Part shown: positions 14,697 through 22,010 of the stretch, one piece after another
Numbering within the stretch: position 1 is the first letter of the stretch
Layout: each line of letters opens with the position of its first letter
From: Amnibacterium sp.
GTDB lineage: Bacteria; Actinomycetota; Actinomycetes; Actinomycetales; Microbacteriaceae
DNA length: 36,600 nt
Reading direction: 5' to 3'
NCBI GenBank assembly: GCA_025936735.1
Contig: JAICSU010000006.1
Location: forward strand, 1 to 36,600
The notes under the pieces: model-generated
The model's database searches: none
What the model was told of the DNA's origin: nothing
Seen by the model: the letters and a program-made list of their open reading frames with translations, nothing else
Translations under genes and position numbers: made by a program

Positions 14697-15071
14697 GTGG
14701 CGCAGGAGCAGACGATGAAGGCCGAGACCGCGGCGAAGAAGCTCGGCGTGCTGCTCGACGCGACCCCCGAGGACTTCCGGACGGGCACCGTGACGCGCAG
14801 CAGGCTGAACGAGCTGCTCGAGTCCCCGCCCGAGTGGCTCGTCGAGCTGCGCCGCAGCGGCCCGCATCCCCGCCCCGTGGTGGCGGCCAAGCTCGGCGTC
14901 TCCATCGCCGGCCTCCGCCGCGCCGGCATCGAGGAACCGCTGACGTCGGACCAGATCCAGGAGCTGCTGCAGGAGAAGCCCGAGTGGCTGGTCCGCGAGC
15001 GCGCGACGCACGCCGAGGTGATGGCGGAGAACGCACGCGTCAAGCGTGAGCGCGCGGCGAAGGCCGACTAG
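14697..15071 (+). CDS. DUF5997-type small protein with two tandem helical repeats
   Basis: This 124-residue protein consists of two similar units. Unit one runs AAKKLGVLLDATPEDFR to ELLESPPEWLVELRR. Unit two runs VAAKLGVSIAGLRRAGI to ELLQEKPEWLVRER. Shared elements are a KLGV turn, a T-x-x-(L/I) helix start, ELL-x3-PEWLV and a closing Arg. The KLGVS-x3-LRRAGI segment looks like a helix-turn-helix. I believe this is the DUF5997 family, of unknown function, found beside HTH-less LysR-domain genes. A short charged helix ends the protein. The leaderless start at GTG 14697 overlaps promoters with the neighbour. It could supply the DNA-binding part the neighbour lacks. Confidence 0.7.
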   Translation: MAQEQTMKAETAAKKLGVLLDATPEDFRTGTVTRSRLNELLESPPEWLVELRRSGPHPRPVVAAKLGVSIAGLRRAGIEEPLTSDQIQELLQEKPEWLVRERATHAEVMAENARVKRERAAKAD

Positions 15072-15132
15072 CGCCGCTCGGGTCGGTGTCCGCGCCCGAA
15101 ACGGCCCGTCGTCCGCGTCGAGCGGCGCCCAC

Positions 15133-15138
15133 TACCCT
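15133..15138 (+). promoter_or_regulatory. -10 element of a leaderless promoter for the small membrane protein gene
   Basis: TACCCT ends 7 nt before ATG 15146, with no Shine-Dalgarno between them. Confidence 0.5.
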
Positions 15139-15145
15139 CGACGCC

Positions 15146-15349
15146 ATGCTGCAGGCACGTCTCTGGGGGCGACCGACCGTCGCCTGGGCGCTCGACGGGT
15201 GCGTCGTCGTGCTCGCTCTGGCGCTGCTGCTCCTCGGCGACAGCACCCTGCAGCTGCTCGGCGTGCTGATGCTGCTCTGGCGCCTCGTGAGCGTCGCGCT
15301 CGGCGTCCTCGTCTGGCGACGCAGCGCCGAGGGCCGCGGGAAGCCGTAG
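15146..15349 (+). CDS. Small two-span membrane protein of unknown function
   Basis: This 67-residue protein has a short cytoplasmic start (MLQARLWGRP), two hydrophobic spans (WALDGCVVVLALALLLLG and LLGVLMLLWRLVSVALGVLV) separated by a tight DSTLQ turn, and a basic tail (WRRSAEGRGKP). The hairpin topology with basic ends suggests both termini face the cytoplasm. The start is set by the -10 element 7 nt upstream. No family recognised. Confidence 0.6.
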   Translation: MLQARLWGRPTVAWALDGCVVVLALALLLLGDSTLQLLGVLMLLWRLVSVALGVLVWRRSAEGRGKP

Positions 15350-15427
15350 AGGCCGGTCGGAGTCGACGCCCGAGCCGCAGCTGCGACGCGCCCGCATGAC
15401 GCGCCGATGCCGGCGTCCGTCGCTGGA

Positions 15428-15433
15428 TAGCGT
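15428..15433 (+). promoter_or_regulatory. -10 element upstream of the coupled upstream ORF and GIY-YIG-like gene
   Basis: TAGCGT, preceded by GGA, gives a predicted transcript start near 15440. This leaves a short 5' leader with the Shine-Dalgarno GAGGGGGG before ATG 15457. Confidence 0.4.
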
Positions 15434-15456
15434 CGTGGAGACCTGAGGGGGGCGCC

Positions 15457-15507
15457 ATGGCGGAGTCAGGATTGGGAACCACGGAGCCGACGGCGGTGCG
15501 CCGGTGA
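15457..15507 (+). CDS. Possible 16-codon upstream ORF translationally coupled to the GIY-YIG-like gene
   Basis: MAESGLGTTEPTAVRR is encoded behind a good Shine-Dalgarno (GAGGGGGG ending a few nt before ATG 15457). Its TGA (15505-15507) overlaps the GTG start of the next gene (GTGA at 15504). The main gene lacks its own Shine-Dalgarno apart from sequence inside this ORF, so ribosomes finishing the small ORF may feed the main start. Confidence 0.4.
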   Translation: MAESGLGTTEPTAVRR

Positions 15508-16013
15508 CGGGCGGCCAGGAGGTGCGCCCCTGGTCCGCGGATGCCTTGCGGGAGGGCGGATTCGTCGGCTTCGTGCCGCTCGTGGCCGTGCAGCCGAGCG
15601 ATGTCCCGACCGCGCCCGGCGTGTACGCGGTGATCCGAGCGACGACCGCGTCGCCGGTCTTCCTGGACGCGAGCGCAGCGGGCCGGTTCAAGGGCAAGGA
15701 CCCCTCCGCGCCCGCCGATGTCCTCGCTCGGAAGTGGGTCGACGGTGCCGACGTGCTCTACATCGGCAAGGCCACTCCCGGCTCGGCGGGACGCCGCGGG
15801 CTCCGGAGGCGCCTGGACGAGTTCCGGCGCTTCGGCGCCGGCGAACCCGTCGGCCACTGGGGCGGCCGCTACATCTGGCAGCTCGCCGACCGCGACGAGC
15901 TCCTGGTCGCATGGAACGCCACGGACGAGGACGCGTCCGCCGTCGAGTCGCGGATGCTCCGCGACTTCATCGCGCACTACGGCGCGCTGCCCTTCGCGAA
16001 CCTGCGGCGCTGA
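15504..16013 (+). CDS. GIY-YIG-like nuclease-fold protein
   Basis: This 169-residue protein carries the parts of a GIY-YIG domain: PGVYAVIR (the GIY strand, about 37-44), DVLYIGKA (the YIG strand, about 82-89), a conserved Arg in GLRRRLDEF, a metal-binding Glu candidate in AVESRML and a closing Asn in FANLRR. The loop between the two signature strands is about 40 residues, far longer than in UvrC or homing enzymes. It may be a divergent stand-alone nuclease or a degenerate member. The GTG start overlaps the upstream ORF. It converges with the next gene, with stops 11 nt apart. Confidence 0.6.
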   Translation: MTGGQEVRPWSADALREGGFVGFVPLVAVQPSDVPTAPGVYAVIRATTASPVFLDASAAGRFKGKDPSAPADVLARKWVDGADVLYIGKATPGSAGRRGLRRRLDEFRRFGAGEPVGHWGGRYIWQLADRDELLVAWNATDEDASAVESRMLRDFIAHYGALPFANLRR

Positions 16014-16024
16014 TCGGGGCTCGG

Positions 16025-16927
16025 TCAGGACGAGCGGCGGTCCGCCTGGGAGCGCAGGTGCTCCTCGCCCTGCGGGGTGATCCGGATGGTGCCGTCCTGG
16101 ATGGAGCGCCGCACCTGCTCCGCCTTGCGGAGGGCGTCGAAGTGCACGCCGATGTGCTTGGACTGCACGGCGTCGCCGTACTGGTCGGTGAGCCACTCGA
16201 TCGCCCGGTTGGAGAGGCCGTCCACCCCCGCGCCCTTCGCGGCCGCGAGCACCCACAGCACCTTGTCCCGCTTCAGCTCGAGGTCGTGGAACGGCGGCAC
16301 GCCGTCCGGCGCATCGGGGAGCTCGTCGAGCGCCGCGAGCTCGGCCGGCTTCGCGGCGCTTCGTGCCCGCCCGGTGGCCGCGTGATGCGCGGACCCGCGC
16401 CCCGCGGGGGAGCGGCGTCCCTGCTGCGGGAAGCCGCCGGTCAGCGCCTCCTCCGCCCGGGCGGTGAGCAGGTACTCGCCACGCGTCTCGGTGGGGATCA
16501 CGAGGCCGGCCCGGATGGCGGAGTCCACGTCCCGGTTGAGGTTGCCGGGGAGCGGCTCCCGGGCGCGGCGGAAGACCTGCCGCAGGTCGTTGACCGTGAA
16601 CGCCTCGATCGCCTCCGACCGGGTGAGGTAGCCGGCGAAGGCCACGATCTTCTCCACGTTCGTCTTGGCGCCGGTCAGCTGCAGAAGCTCCCGAGGGGTC
16701 GGGGCGGGGGAGGGAGCCGGCGCCGGTTCAGATGGCCGGCCGGGGGTCCGCTCCTCACCCGCCAGCGAGGTGTCCGACCGGACGTCGAGCGCGAAGCCCG
16801 ACGGAGCCGCGGGGGAGAGCGGCTGACCCGTCAGGTACGCCAGGATCTGCGCGGCCTGGGCCAAGGAGATGTCCTCGTCGAAGGTCATACGACCCGACAG
16901 GCTGAGGTGGACGGCCGCATCGCTCAT
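16025..16927 (-). CDS. Uncharacterised protein with two predicted winged-helix-like regions
   Basis: This 300-residue protein is not recognised. Residues 1-45 are acidic and helical. Residues about 50-85 are a Pro/Ala-rich linker. Residues about 88-165 (VEKIVAFAGYLTRSEAIEAF to GEYLLTARAEEAL) look like one winged helix. A second linker leads to a similar region at about 225-295 (DKVLWVLAAAKGAGVDGLSN, IGVHFDALRKAEQVRRS, DGTIRITPQGEEHL). Both end in a strand followed by a T-x(3)-EE-x-L helix, suggesting a duplication. ATG 16927 is chosen because a TACCTT -10 lies 7 nt upstream. A DNA- or protein-binding role is inference. Confidence 0.6.
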   Translation of the reverse strand: MSDAAVHLSLSGRMTFDEDISLAQAAQILAYLTGQPLSPAAPSGFALDVRSDTSLAGEERTPGRPSEPAPAPSPAPTPRELLQLTGAKTNVEKIVAFAGYLTRSEAIEAFTVNDLRQVFRRAREPLPGNLNRDVDSAIRAGLVIPTETRGEYLLTARAEEALTGGFPQQGRRSPAGRGSAHHAATGRARSAAKPAELAALDELPDAPDGVPPFHDLELKRDKVLWVLAAAKGAGVDGLSNRAIEWLTDQYGDAVQSKHIGVHFDALRKAEQVRRSIQDGTIRITPQGEEHLRSQADRRSS

Positions 16928-16934
16928 GTCCGCC

Positions 16935-16940
16935 AAGGTA
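16935..16940 (-). promoter_or_regulatory. -10 element of a leaderless promoter for the two-winged-helix gene
   Basis: On the minus strand TACCTT ends 7 nt before ATG 16927. No Shine-Dalgarno lies between them. It decides the start codon over the TTG nine bases further upstream. Confidence 0.5.
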
Positions 16941-17123
16941 CGCCAGGGCGACCCCAGACGGTACTGGTCGGAGACGCGCGCGACGCCGCCGGCGCCAGCC
17001 GTCCCCTGCCCCAGCCGTCACGCCCCGGTGCGGTCGACCCGGATCCAAGCAGGGGGAGGAGGCGCGCGCCACCCGCCGAAATCGACACACCACCGAGACC
17101 CCCGCTCTGCCAGCATCAAGGTC

Positions 17124-18485
17124 GTGAGCATCGATCGTGTCCTCCCGGTGCCCGACGCCGCTGCCCTCGACGCCGCTGCGGCCTCCCTCGCCGAGCGCGG
17201 CGTGCGGATCGTCGTCGGCACCATGGTGAACAACGCGGGCCTCACGCTCGCGAAGACCGTCGCGCCCGATCGGCTGGGCACGTTCGCCCGGTCCGGGCTC
17301 GGCGCCTCGCCGACGTGGAACGTGTTCTGCATCGACGGGGGCATCGCCTTCACACCGGACCTCGGCGTGGTCGGCGACATGCGGCTGCGACTCGATCTCG
17401 ACGCCCTGACGATCCTCGAGGGCGGTCTCGCGTGGGCGCCGGTGGGGCTGTTCGATCAGGCCGGTGAACCGTTGCCGATCGACTCGCGTGCGCGTCTCCG
17501 GCGGGTGCAGCGGGACATCGAGGACTCCGGATCCGTGGTCCTCGCTGGCCACGAGCTCGAGTTCGTCGTCACGGCCGCCGACGGTGAGGCGTTCCCGCGC
17601 CCCGGCTGGACGCCGTACGGCCTCGGCCCCGTCATCGACCACGAGGCCTTCCTCGCCGACGTGCTCACCGAGTCGGCCGCGGCGGGCCTCGGACTCGAGC
17701 AGCTGCACGCCGAGTACGTCCCGGGCCAGTTCGAGTTCTCCCTGCCACCCGCGCCACCCGTGCAGGCGGCGGACGCGGCCGTGCTCGCGCGCGTGGTCGT
17801 CGGTCGCATCGCACGCCGGCACGGGCTCCGCGCCTCTTTCTCGCCGTTCCCGTTCGCGGGAGGCGGCGGCAACGGGGCGCACATCCACTTCTCGTTCACC
17901 CGCGACGGGCGGCCGGTCTTCTCCGGCGGCGACGGCCCCTACGGCATCACCTCGGAGGGCGGCGGGGCCATCGCGGGGATCGTCGAGGCGCTGCCGGGGA
18001 TCCAGGCAGTGCTGGGCGGGTCGATCCTCTCCGGTGCGCGCCTGCAGCCTGGCTACTGGTCGGGCGCCTTCGCCTGCTGGGGCCGGGAGAACCGGGAGGC
18101 GGCCGTGCGCTTCCTCGAAGCGACGCCCGGCAACCCCTACGGGGCGAACGTCGAGGTGAAGCCCGTGGACCCGTCGGCGAACCCCTACCTCTCCTCGGCC
18201 GCGATCCTGGGCGCCGCTTTGGAGGGCATCCGGGCGCAGTCCGCGCTGCCCGAGGAGGTCACGGAGAACCCGGCCGACGTCGCCGCCGAGCGGGGCATCG
18301 CCCAGCTGCCCTCGGACCTCGCGTCGGTGCTCGAGGCGTTGCGCGGATCCGAGATCGCCGAGCGGGTGCTCGGTCCCGAGATCGTTGCGGCGGTCGCCGC
18401 GGTCCGCGGCTGGGAGCTCGAGCACCACGGCTCGACCCCACCGGATGACCTGCCGGCCCGCTTCCGTTTCGCCTGGTCGATCTGA
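17124..18485 (+). CDS. Glutamine synthetase-like gamma-glutamyl ligase (GlnA3/GlnA4/FluG C-terminal type)
   Basis: This 453-residue ligase of the glutamine synthetase family joins glutamate to an amine with ATP. Metal/substrate residues are visible in GHELEFV (E144, E146), EYVPGQFEF (E197, E204), NGAHIHFSF (H253), RENREAAVR and DPSANPY. The N-terminal beta-grasp part is short and diverged from true glutamine synthetase. Its neighbours, a FluG-type amidohydrolase and an amino-acid/amine permease rather than nitrogen-control genes, point to amine (polyamine, ethanolamine or similar) glutamylation or FluG-like chemistry. The start is GTG 17124. CAGCAT lies 7 nt upstream, so a leaderless start is possible; AAGG just before the GTG is too close for a Shine-Dalgarno. 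Confidence 0.8.
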   Translation: MSIDRVLPVPDAAALDAAAASLAERGVRIVVGTMVNNAGLTLAKTVAPDRLGTFARSGLGASPTWNVFCIDGGIAFTPDLGVVGDMRLRLDLDALTILEGGLAWAPVGLFDQAGEPLPIDSRARLRRVQRDIEDSGSVVLAGHELEFVVTAADGEAFPRPGWTPYGLGPVIDHEAFLADVLTESAAAGLGLEQLHAEYVPGQFEFSLPPAPPVQAADAAVLARVVVGRIARRHGLRASFSPFPFAGGGGNGAHIHFSFTRDGRPVFSGGDGPYGITSEGGGAIAGIVEALPGIQAVLGGSILSGARLQPGYWSGAFACWGRENREAAVRFLEATPGNPYGANVEVKPVDPSANPYLSSAAILGAALEGIRAQSALPEEVTENPADVAAERGIAQLPSDLASVLEALRGSEIAERVLGPEIVAAVAAVRGWELEHHGSTPPDDLPARFRFAWSI

Positions 18486-19657
18486 TGACCGCCGTGGACG
18501 CGCTGCGCGAGTGGGTGGAGGGCCTGCCCCTCGTCGACCACCACGTGCACGGTCCCTTCCGTGCCTCCGCGTCGCGCGCGCGGTTCGAGAACGCGCTGAA
18601 CGAGGGCAGTACCGATCCGCTGCCCGACTTCGTCAGCGGCTTCGACTCGCAGCTCGGGTTCGCGGTCCGCCGCTGGTGCGCACCGCTGCTCGACCTCGAG
18701 CCGCACGTCGCCCCCGACGCGTACTGGGCTCGCCGCGCAGAGCTCGGCGAGCCGGAGGTGGACCGGCGCTTCCTCACGGCCGCCGGCGTCTCCGACTGGG
18801 TGGTCGACACCGGCTTCGGCGCCGAGGACGTGCTCTCCCTCGAGGAGCTGCGGTCCCTCACGGGTGCCGCGGTGCACGAGGTGGTGCGGTTGGAGGCGAT
18901 CGCCGCGCGACTCCTCACCGACGGCGCGGACGGCTACGTCGAGCGGTTCCGCCGGGAGATCGCGGATGCGGTCCAGCGCGGGGCGGTGGCCGCGAAGAGC
19001 GTGCTCGCCTACCGCACCGGCTTCGACGTCGACTGGCGTCGTCCGTCGGACGCCGACGTGCAGCGCGCGGCGGAGGCGTGGACGACCGGGGCCGGTGACG
19101 GTCCCCTCGCCGACCCCCGCCTGATCGTCTTCGGCATCTTCACCGCCGTGGACGCCGGACTGCCGGTGCAGCTCCACGTCGGCTTCGGCGACCGCGACCT
19201 CGACCTGCACCGCGTGAACCCGACGCTGCTGCTGCCCCTGCTCCGCACCCCGGAGGTGGCGCGGGTGCCGGTGCTGCTGCTGCACTGCTACCCGTACGAG
19301 CGCGAGGCGGGCTACCTCGCCCAAGCCTTCGGCAACGTGTACCTCGACGTCGGCCTCGCCCTGAACTATGCGGGCGCCCGGGCGCCCGCCCTCGTCGCCC
19401 GCAGCTACGAGATGGCGCCGTTCGCGAAGGTCCTCTACTCGTCCGACGCCTGGGGGCCCGCGGAGCTGCACTACCTCGGCGCCCGCCTCTGGCGCAACGC
19501 CGTCGCGCGGGTGCTGGGCGAGTGGGTGGACGACGGCGACTGGTCGCTGGACGACGCCTGCCGCGTGCTCGAGCTCGCCGCGCAGACCAACCCCCGACGC
19601 CTCTACCGCCTCGATTCAGCCGTTCCCGACCTCCCGGCACGGCCCACGCACCACTGA
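18485..19657 (+). CDS. FluG-type amidohydrolase
   Basis: This 390-residue metal-dependent hydrolase has HHVHG (H20, H22) at its start, AAKSVLAYRTGF (candidate carboxylated or basic Lys) near 180, HVGFGD, LHCYPYEREAGYLAQAF, YLDVGLALNYAG and the late SSDAWGPAELHYLGA with the catalytic Asp. This pattern matches the amidohydrolase half of fungal FluG and bacterial relatives. The ATG overlaps the ligase stop (TGATG at 18483-18487), so the two proteins are made together and may form one functional unit. The likely role is hydrolysis of an amide or gamma-glutamyl product, but the substrate is unknown. Confidence 0.78.
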   Translation: MTAVDALREWVEGLPLVDHHVHGPFRASASRARFENALNEGSTDPLPDFVSGFDSQLGFAVRRWCAPLLDLEPHVAPDAYWARRAELGEPEVDRRFLTAAGVSDWVVDTGFGAEDVLSLEELRSLTGAAVHEVVRLEAIAARLLTDGADGYVERFRREIADAVQRGAVAAKSVLAYRTGFDVDWRRPSDADVQRAAEAWTTGAGDGPLADPRLIVFGIFTAVDAGLPVQLHVGFGDRDLDLHRVNPTLLLPLLRTPEVARVPVLLLHCYPYEREAGYLAQAFGNVYLDVGLALNYAGARAPALVARSYEMAPFAKVLYSSDAWGPAELHYLGARLWRNAVARVLGEWVDDGDWSLDDACRVLELAAQTNPRRLYRLDSAVPDLPARPTHH

Positions 19658-19668
19658 AAGGACAGCTC

Positions 19669-21171
19669 GTGACCGATGAAGCGCTCGTCCGTGAGAACGA
19701 GAGCGAGACGGGGGCCGACGGCCCGCAGCTCCGCCGGAACCTCAGCGTCTGGGAGGCGATCGGCGTCAGCGTCGCGCTGATGGCGCCCTCCATGGCGATC
19801 AACATCAACCCGCAGGGGTCCGCCGGTCTCGTCGGCCGCGCGGTTCCGCTGACGTTCGCGATCGCGACCGTCGCCGTGCTCCTGATCGCCTACACGTTCG
19901 TGCGGCTCAGCCAGCGGTTCAACCACTCCGGGTCCGTCTACGGATTCGTCGGGGTGACCCTCGGAGCACGTTCCGGAGCCTTCAGCGGCTGGGCGATGGC
20001 CGGCACCTACATCTTCTACGGCGGGGTGACGAGCATGGCCTCGGGCATCTTCGTCACCACGCTCATCCAGGAGTCCGTCTGGAAGGGCGCGCCCGAATGG
20101 CTCGGCTTCCCGATCGGCGCGGTCGTGCTCGCGCTGGTCTGGTTCCTCGCCACCCAGCCGGCGAAGGGCGGCACCCGGTTCCTCTTCATCGTCGAAGCGG
20201 TGACCGTGACGCTCATCGTGATCGTGACGATCGTCGTGGCGGTGCGGTTGATCGCCGGGAACGCCCCCGGTGGCCACCACTTCGACCTCAGCGTCTTCGC
20301 CATCGAGCCCGGTAGCGACATGTCGGCCGTCTTCCTCGGCGTCGTGTTCGCGTTCCTGTCGTTCGCCGGGTTCGAGGCGTCCGCGACCCTCGGGGAGGAG
20401 GCGCGCAACCCGCGCCGCGACATCCCGCGGGCGATCCTCGGCACCGCGATCTTCGGCGGTGTGTACTTCATCGTCGTCTCCGCGGTCGAGGTGATGGGCT
20501 TCGGCACCGACCCGAAGGGCGTGAAGGCCTTCATCGCCTCGGGTGCGCTCGTCGGCGATCTCGGCTCGGAGTACATCGCGCCGTGGATCGGCACACTGAT
20601 CACCCTGGGTGCGGCGGTCAGCGCGGTGGCATGCTGCCTCGCCTGCGTCGTGGGAGCCTCGCGGCTGATCTTCGCCCTCTCGCGCGACGGCCTCGGCCCG
20701 GCCCCGTTCAAGCGTGTCTCCGCGAAGCACGGCGTGCCCCACGTCGCGGTCGCGGCGGTGGCGGTCGTGGTCTACGTGCTCATCGCGGCGGCGTGGTTCG
20801 TGCTCCACGCGAAGCCGTACGACCTGTTCGTCACCTCGGGCACGACCGGCACGCTCATCCTGCTCGTCGCCTACGTGCTCGCCACGATCGGCGCGATCAA
20901 GCTGCTCTTCTTCAGCGGGGAGCGCCGGGTGGCCGGATGGGAGATCGTCATCCCGGTCCTCGCGCTCGTCGTGCTCGCCTACACCCTCTTCCGGAACATC
21001 TTCCCGTTCCCCGAGGGTGCCGCCTGGTGGGGTCCCGGCCTCGCCATCGCCTGGCTGGTCATCGCTCTGGTCGCGGTGCTCGCCCGGCCCGCCGCCGCGG
21101 CGCGCGCCGGCCAGCTGCTGAGCCGCTCGGAGGGGCTGGCGCCGTCCGAGGCCGGTCGCGTCGTCCGCTGA
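19669..21171 (+). CDS. APC-family amino acid/amine permease
   Basis: This 500-residue inner-membrane transporter probably imports the amine or amino acid used by the ligase encoded upstream. After a 30-residue hydrophilic start comes the family pattern LSVWEAIGVSVALMAPSMAI. About twelve spans follow, including FVGVTLGARSGAFSGWAMAG, the helix with FLSFAGFEASATLGEEARNP (the consensus APC loop) and RLIFALSRDGLGP. GAAAGGA about 7 nt before GTG 19669 fixes the start, 11 nt after the amidohydrolase stop. It is the last gene of the operon, followed by a strong terminator. Confidence 0.85.
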   Translation: MTDEALVRENESETGADGPQLRRNLSVWEAIGVSVALMAPSMAININPQGSAGLVGRAVPLTFAIATVAVLLIAYTFVRLSQRFNHSGSVYGFVGVTLGARSGAFSGWAMAGTYIFYGGVTSMASGIFVTTLIQESVWKGAPEWLGFPIGAVVLALVWFLATQPAKGGTRFLFIVEAVTVTLIVIVTIVVAVRLIAGNAPGGHHFDLSVFAIEPGSDMSAVFLGVVFAFLSFAGFEASATLGEEARNPRRDIPRAILGTAIFGGVYFIVVSAVEVMGFGTDPKGVKAFIASGALVGDLGSEYIAPWIGTLITLGAAVSAVACCLACVVGASRLIFALSRDGLGPAPFKRVSAKHGVPHVAVAAVAVVVYVLIAAAWFVLHAKPYDLFVTSGTTGTLILLVAYVLATIGAIKLLFFSGERRVAGWEIVIPVLALVVLAYTLFRNIFPFPEGAAWWGPGLAIAWLVIALVAVLARPAAAARAGQLLSRSEGLAPSEAGRVVR

Positions 21172-21175
21172 TCGA

Positions 21176-21214
21176 GTCGGTGGGCCCGGCGCGTCTCGTG
21201 CCGGGCCCACCGAC
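21176..21214. terminator. Bidirectional terminator between convergent operons
   Basis: GTCGGTGGGCCCGGC (21176-21190) pairs perfectly over 15 bp with 21200-21214, leaving a 9-nt loop. It starts 4 nt after the permease stop and ends 2 nt before the end of the facing amidotransferase gene, so it can stop transcription from both sides. It has no clear T-run, as is common in actinobacteria. Confidence 0.85.
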
Positions 21215-21216
21215 CG

Positions 21217-21969
21217 TCAGACGGCGGGGACGCGCGCGACGTCGAGGATCTCGGTCTCCAGCGTGTGCCGCTGCACGACGAGCATCTGACCGTTCTCGAG
21301 GGTCTGCCATCCGCTGCCCCAGCCGCTGGAGGCGACGACCACCGCGTCGGGCGTGATGCGATACCGCAGCCGGTAGTACTCGGGGCCCTCCGCGGCCTCC
21401 GCCTCCGGGCGGAACCGGTTCAGCGCGATCAGCCGGTCGTCGGTGAGGAGCATGGCGTTCAAGCAGGTGAAGTCGTAGCCGCCGTCGACGATGTCGTTCG
21501 CGACGCTCGCCAACGCTTCCGCCGGCCCCATCGTCCGCGCGCGGCCGAGGACGGCGAGGAAGTACCGCTCGCTGTCGGTCGTGCCGTGCCGCCCGGCGGC
21601 CAGCTCGGGCGGCACCAGCGCGTCGAGGGCGTCGGCCGGGCGGATCGCTCCGTTGTGCGCGAAGCCGACCGTGCCGTCCGTGAATGGATGCGTGTTGTTC
21701 ACGTCGATAGCGAGACCGTCGGTCGCCCAGCGGGCGTGCGCGATCGCGAGGTCGGTGCGGTGCTCCTGGGACACGCGCACGAACTCGGGGCTGCTGTGGG
21801 CGGGTTCCGGCACCCGGATGGTGCCGACGCCCTGGTCCTCGGCCCAGGAGAGGCCCCACCCGTCGCAGTGCAGGCGGGACAGCTGCACGAACTCGTCGAG
21901 ATCGTCCGCCCCGAGCAGGTCGGTCAGGCTGACGGGCGTCCGCGACGCGTAGGCGAGGAGTCGGCACAT
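21217..21969 (-). CDS. Class II glutamine amidotransferase (EgtC/YafJ-like)
   Basis: This 250-residue N-terminal-nucleophile amidohydrolase begins MCRLLAYASRTP, so Cys2 becomes the nucleophile after removal of Met. The glutaminase pocket is visible in AIAHARWATDG, NTHPFTDG and GFAHNGAIR, and GTTDSERYFLAVL follows. Size and sequence match stand-alone class II proteins such as EgtC, which removes a gamma-glutamyl group, and the YafJ family. AAGGAG lies a few nt before ATG 21969. It is downstream of, and 41 nt from, an SDR gene on the same strand, and converges with the gamma-glutamyl ligase operon. A role in cleaving gamma-glutamyl compounds made by that operon is attractive but unproven. Confidence 0.8.
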   Translation of the reverse strand: MCRLLAYASRTPVSLTDLLGADDLDEFVQLSRLHCDGWGLSWAEDQGVGTIRVPEPAHSSPEFVRVSQEHRTDLAIAHARWATDGLAIDVNNTHPFTDGTVGFAHNGAIRPADALDALVPPELAAGRHGTTDSERYFLAVLGRARTMGPAEALASVANDIVDGGYDFTCLNAMLLTDDRLIALNRFRPEAEAAEGPEYYRLRYRITPDAVVVASSGWGSGWQTLENGQMLVVQRHTLETEILDVARVPAV

Positions 21970-22010
21970 GGATGCTCCTTCAAGGGGGTGGAGGGCTGGG
22001 GGATACGCCG

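Noticed and set aside
17117-17126. AAGG before GTG 17124 as a Shine-Dalgarno for the ligase
   Set aside because: Only 2 nt separate it from the start codon, too close to function. A leaderless start behind CAGCAT is possible but weaker than the six listed cases.
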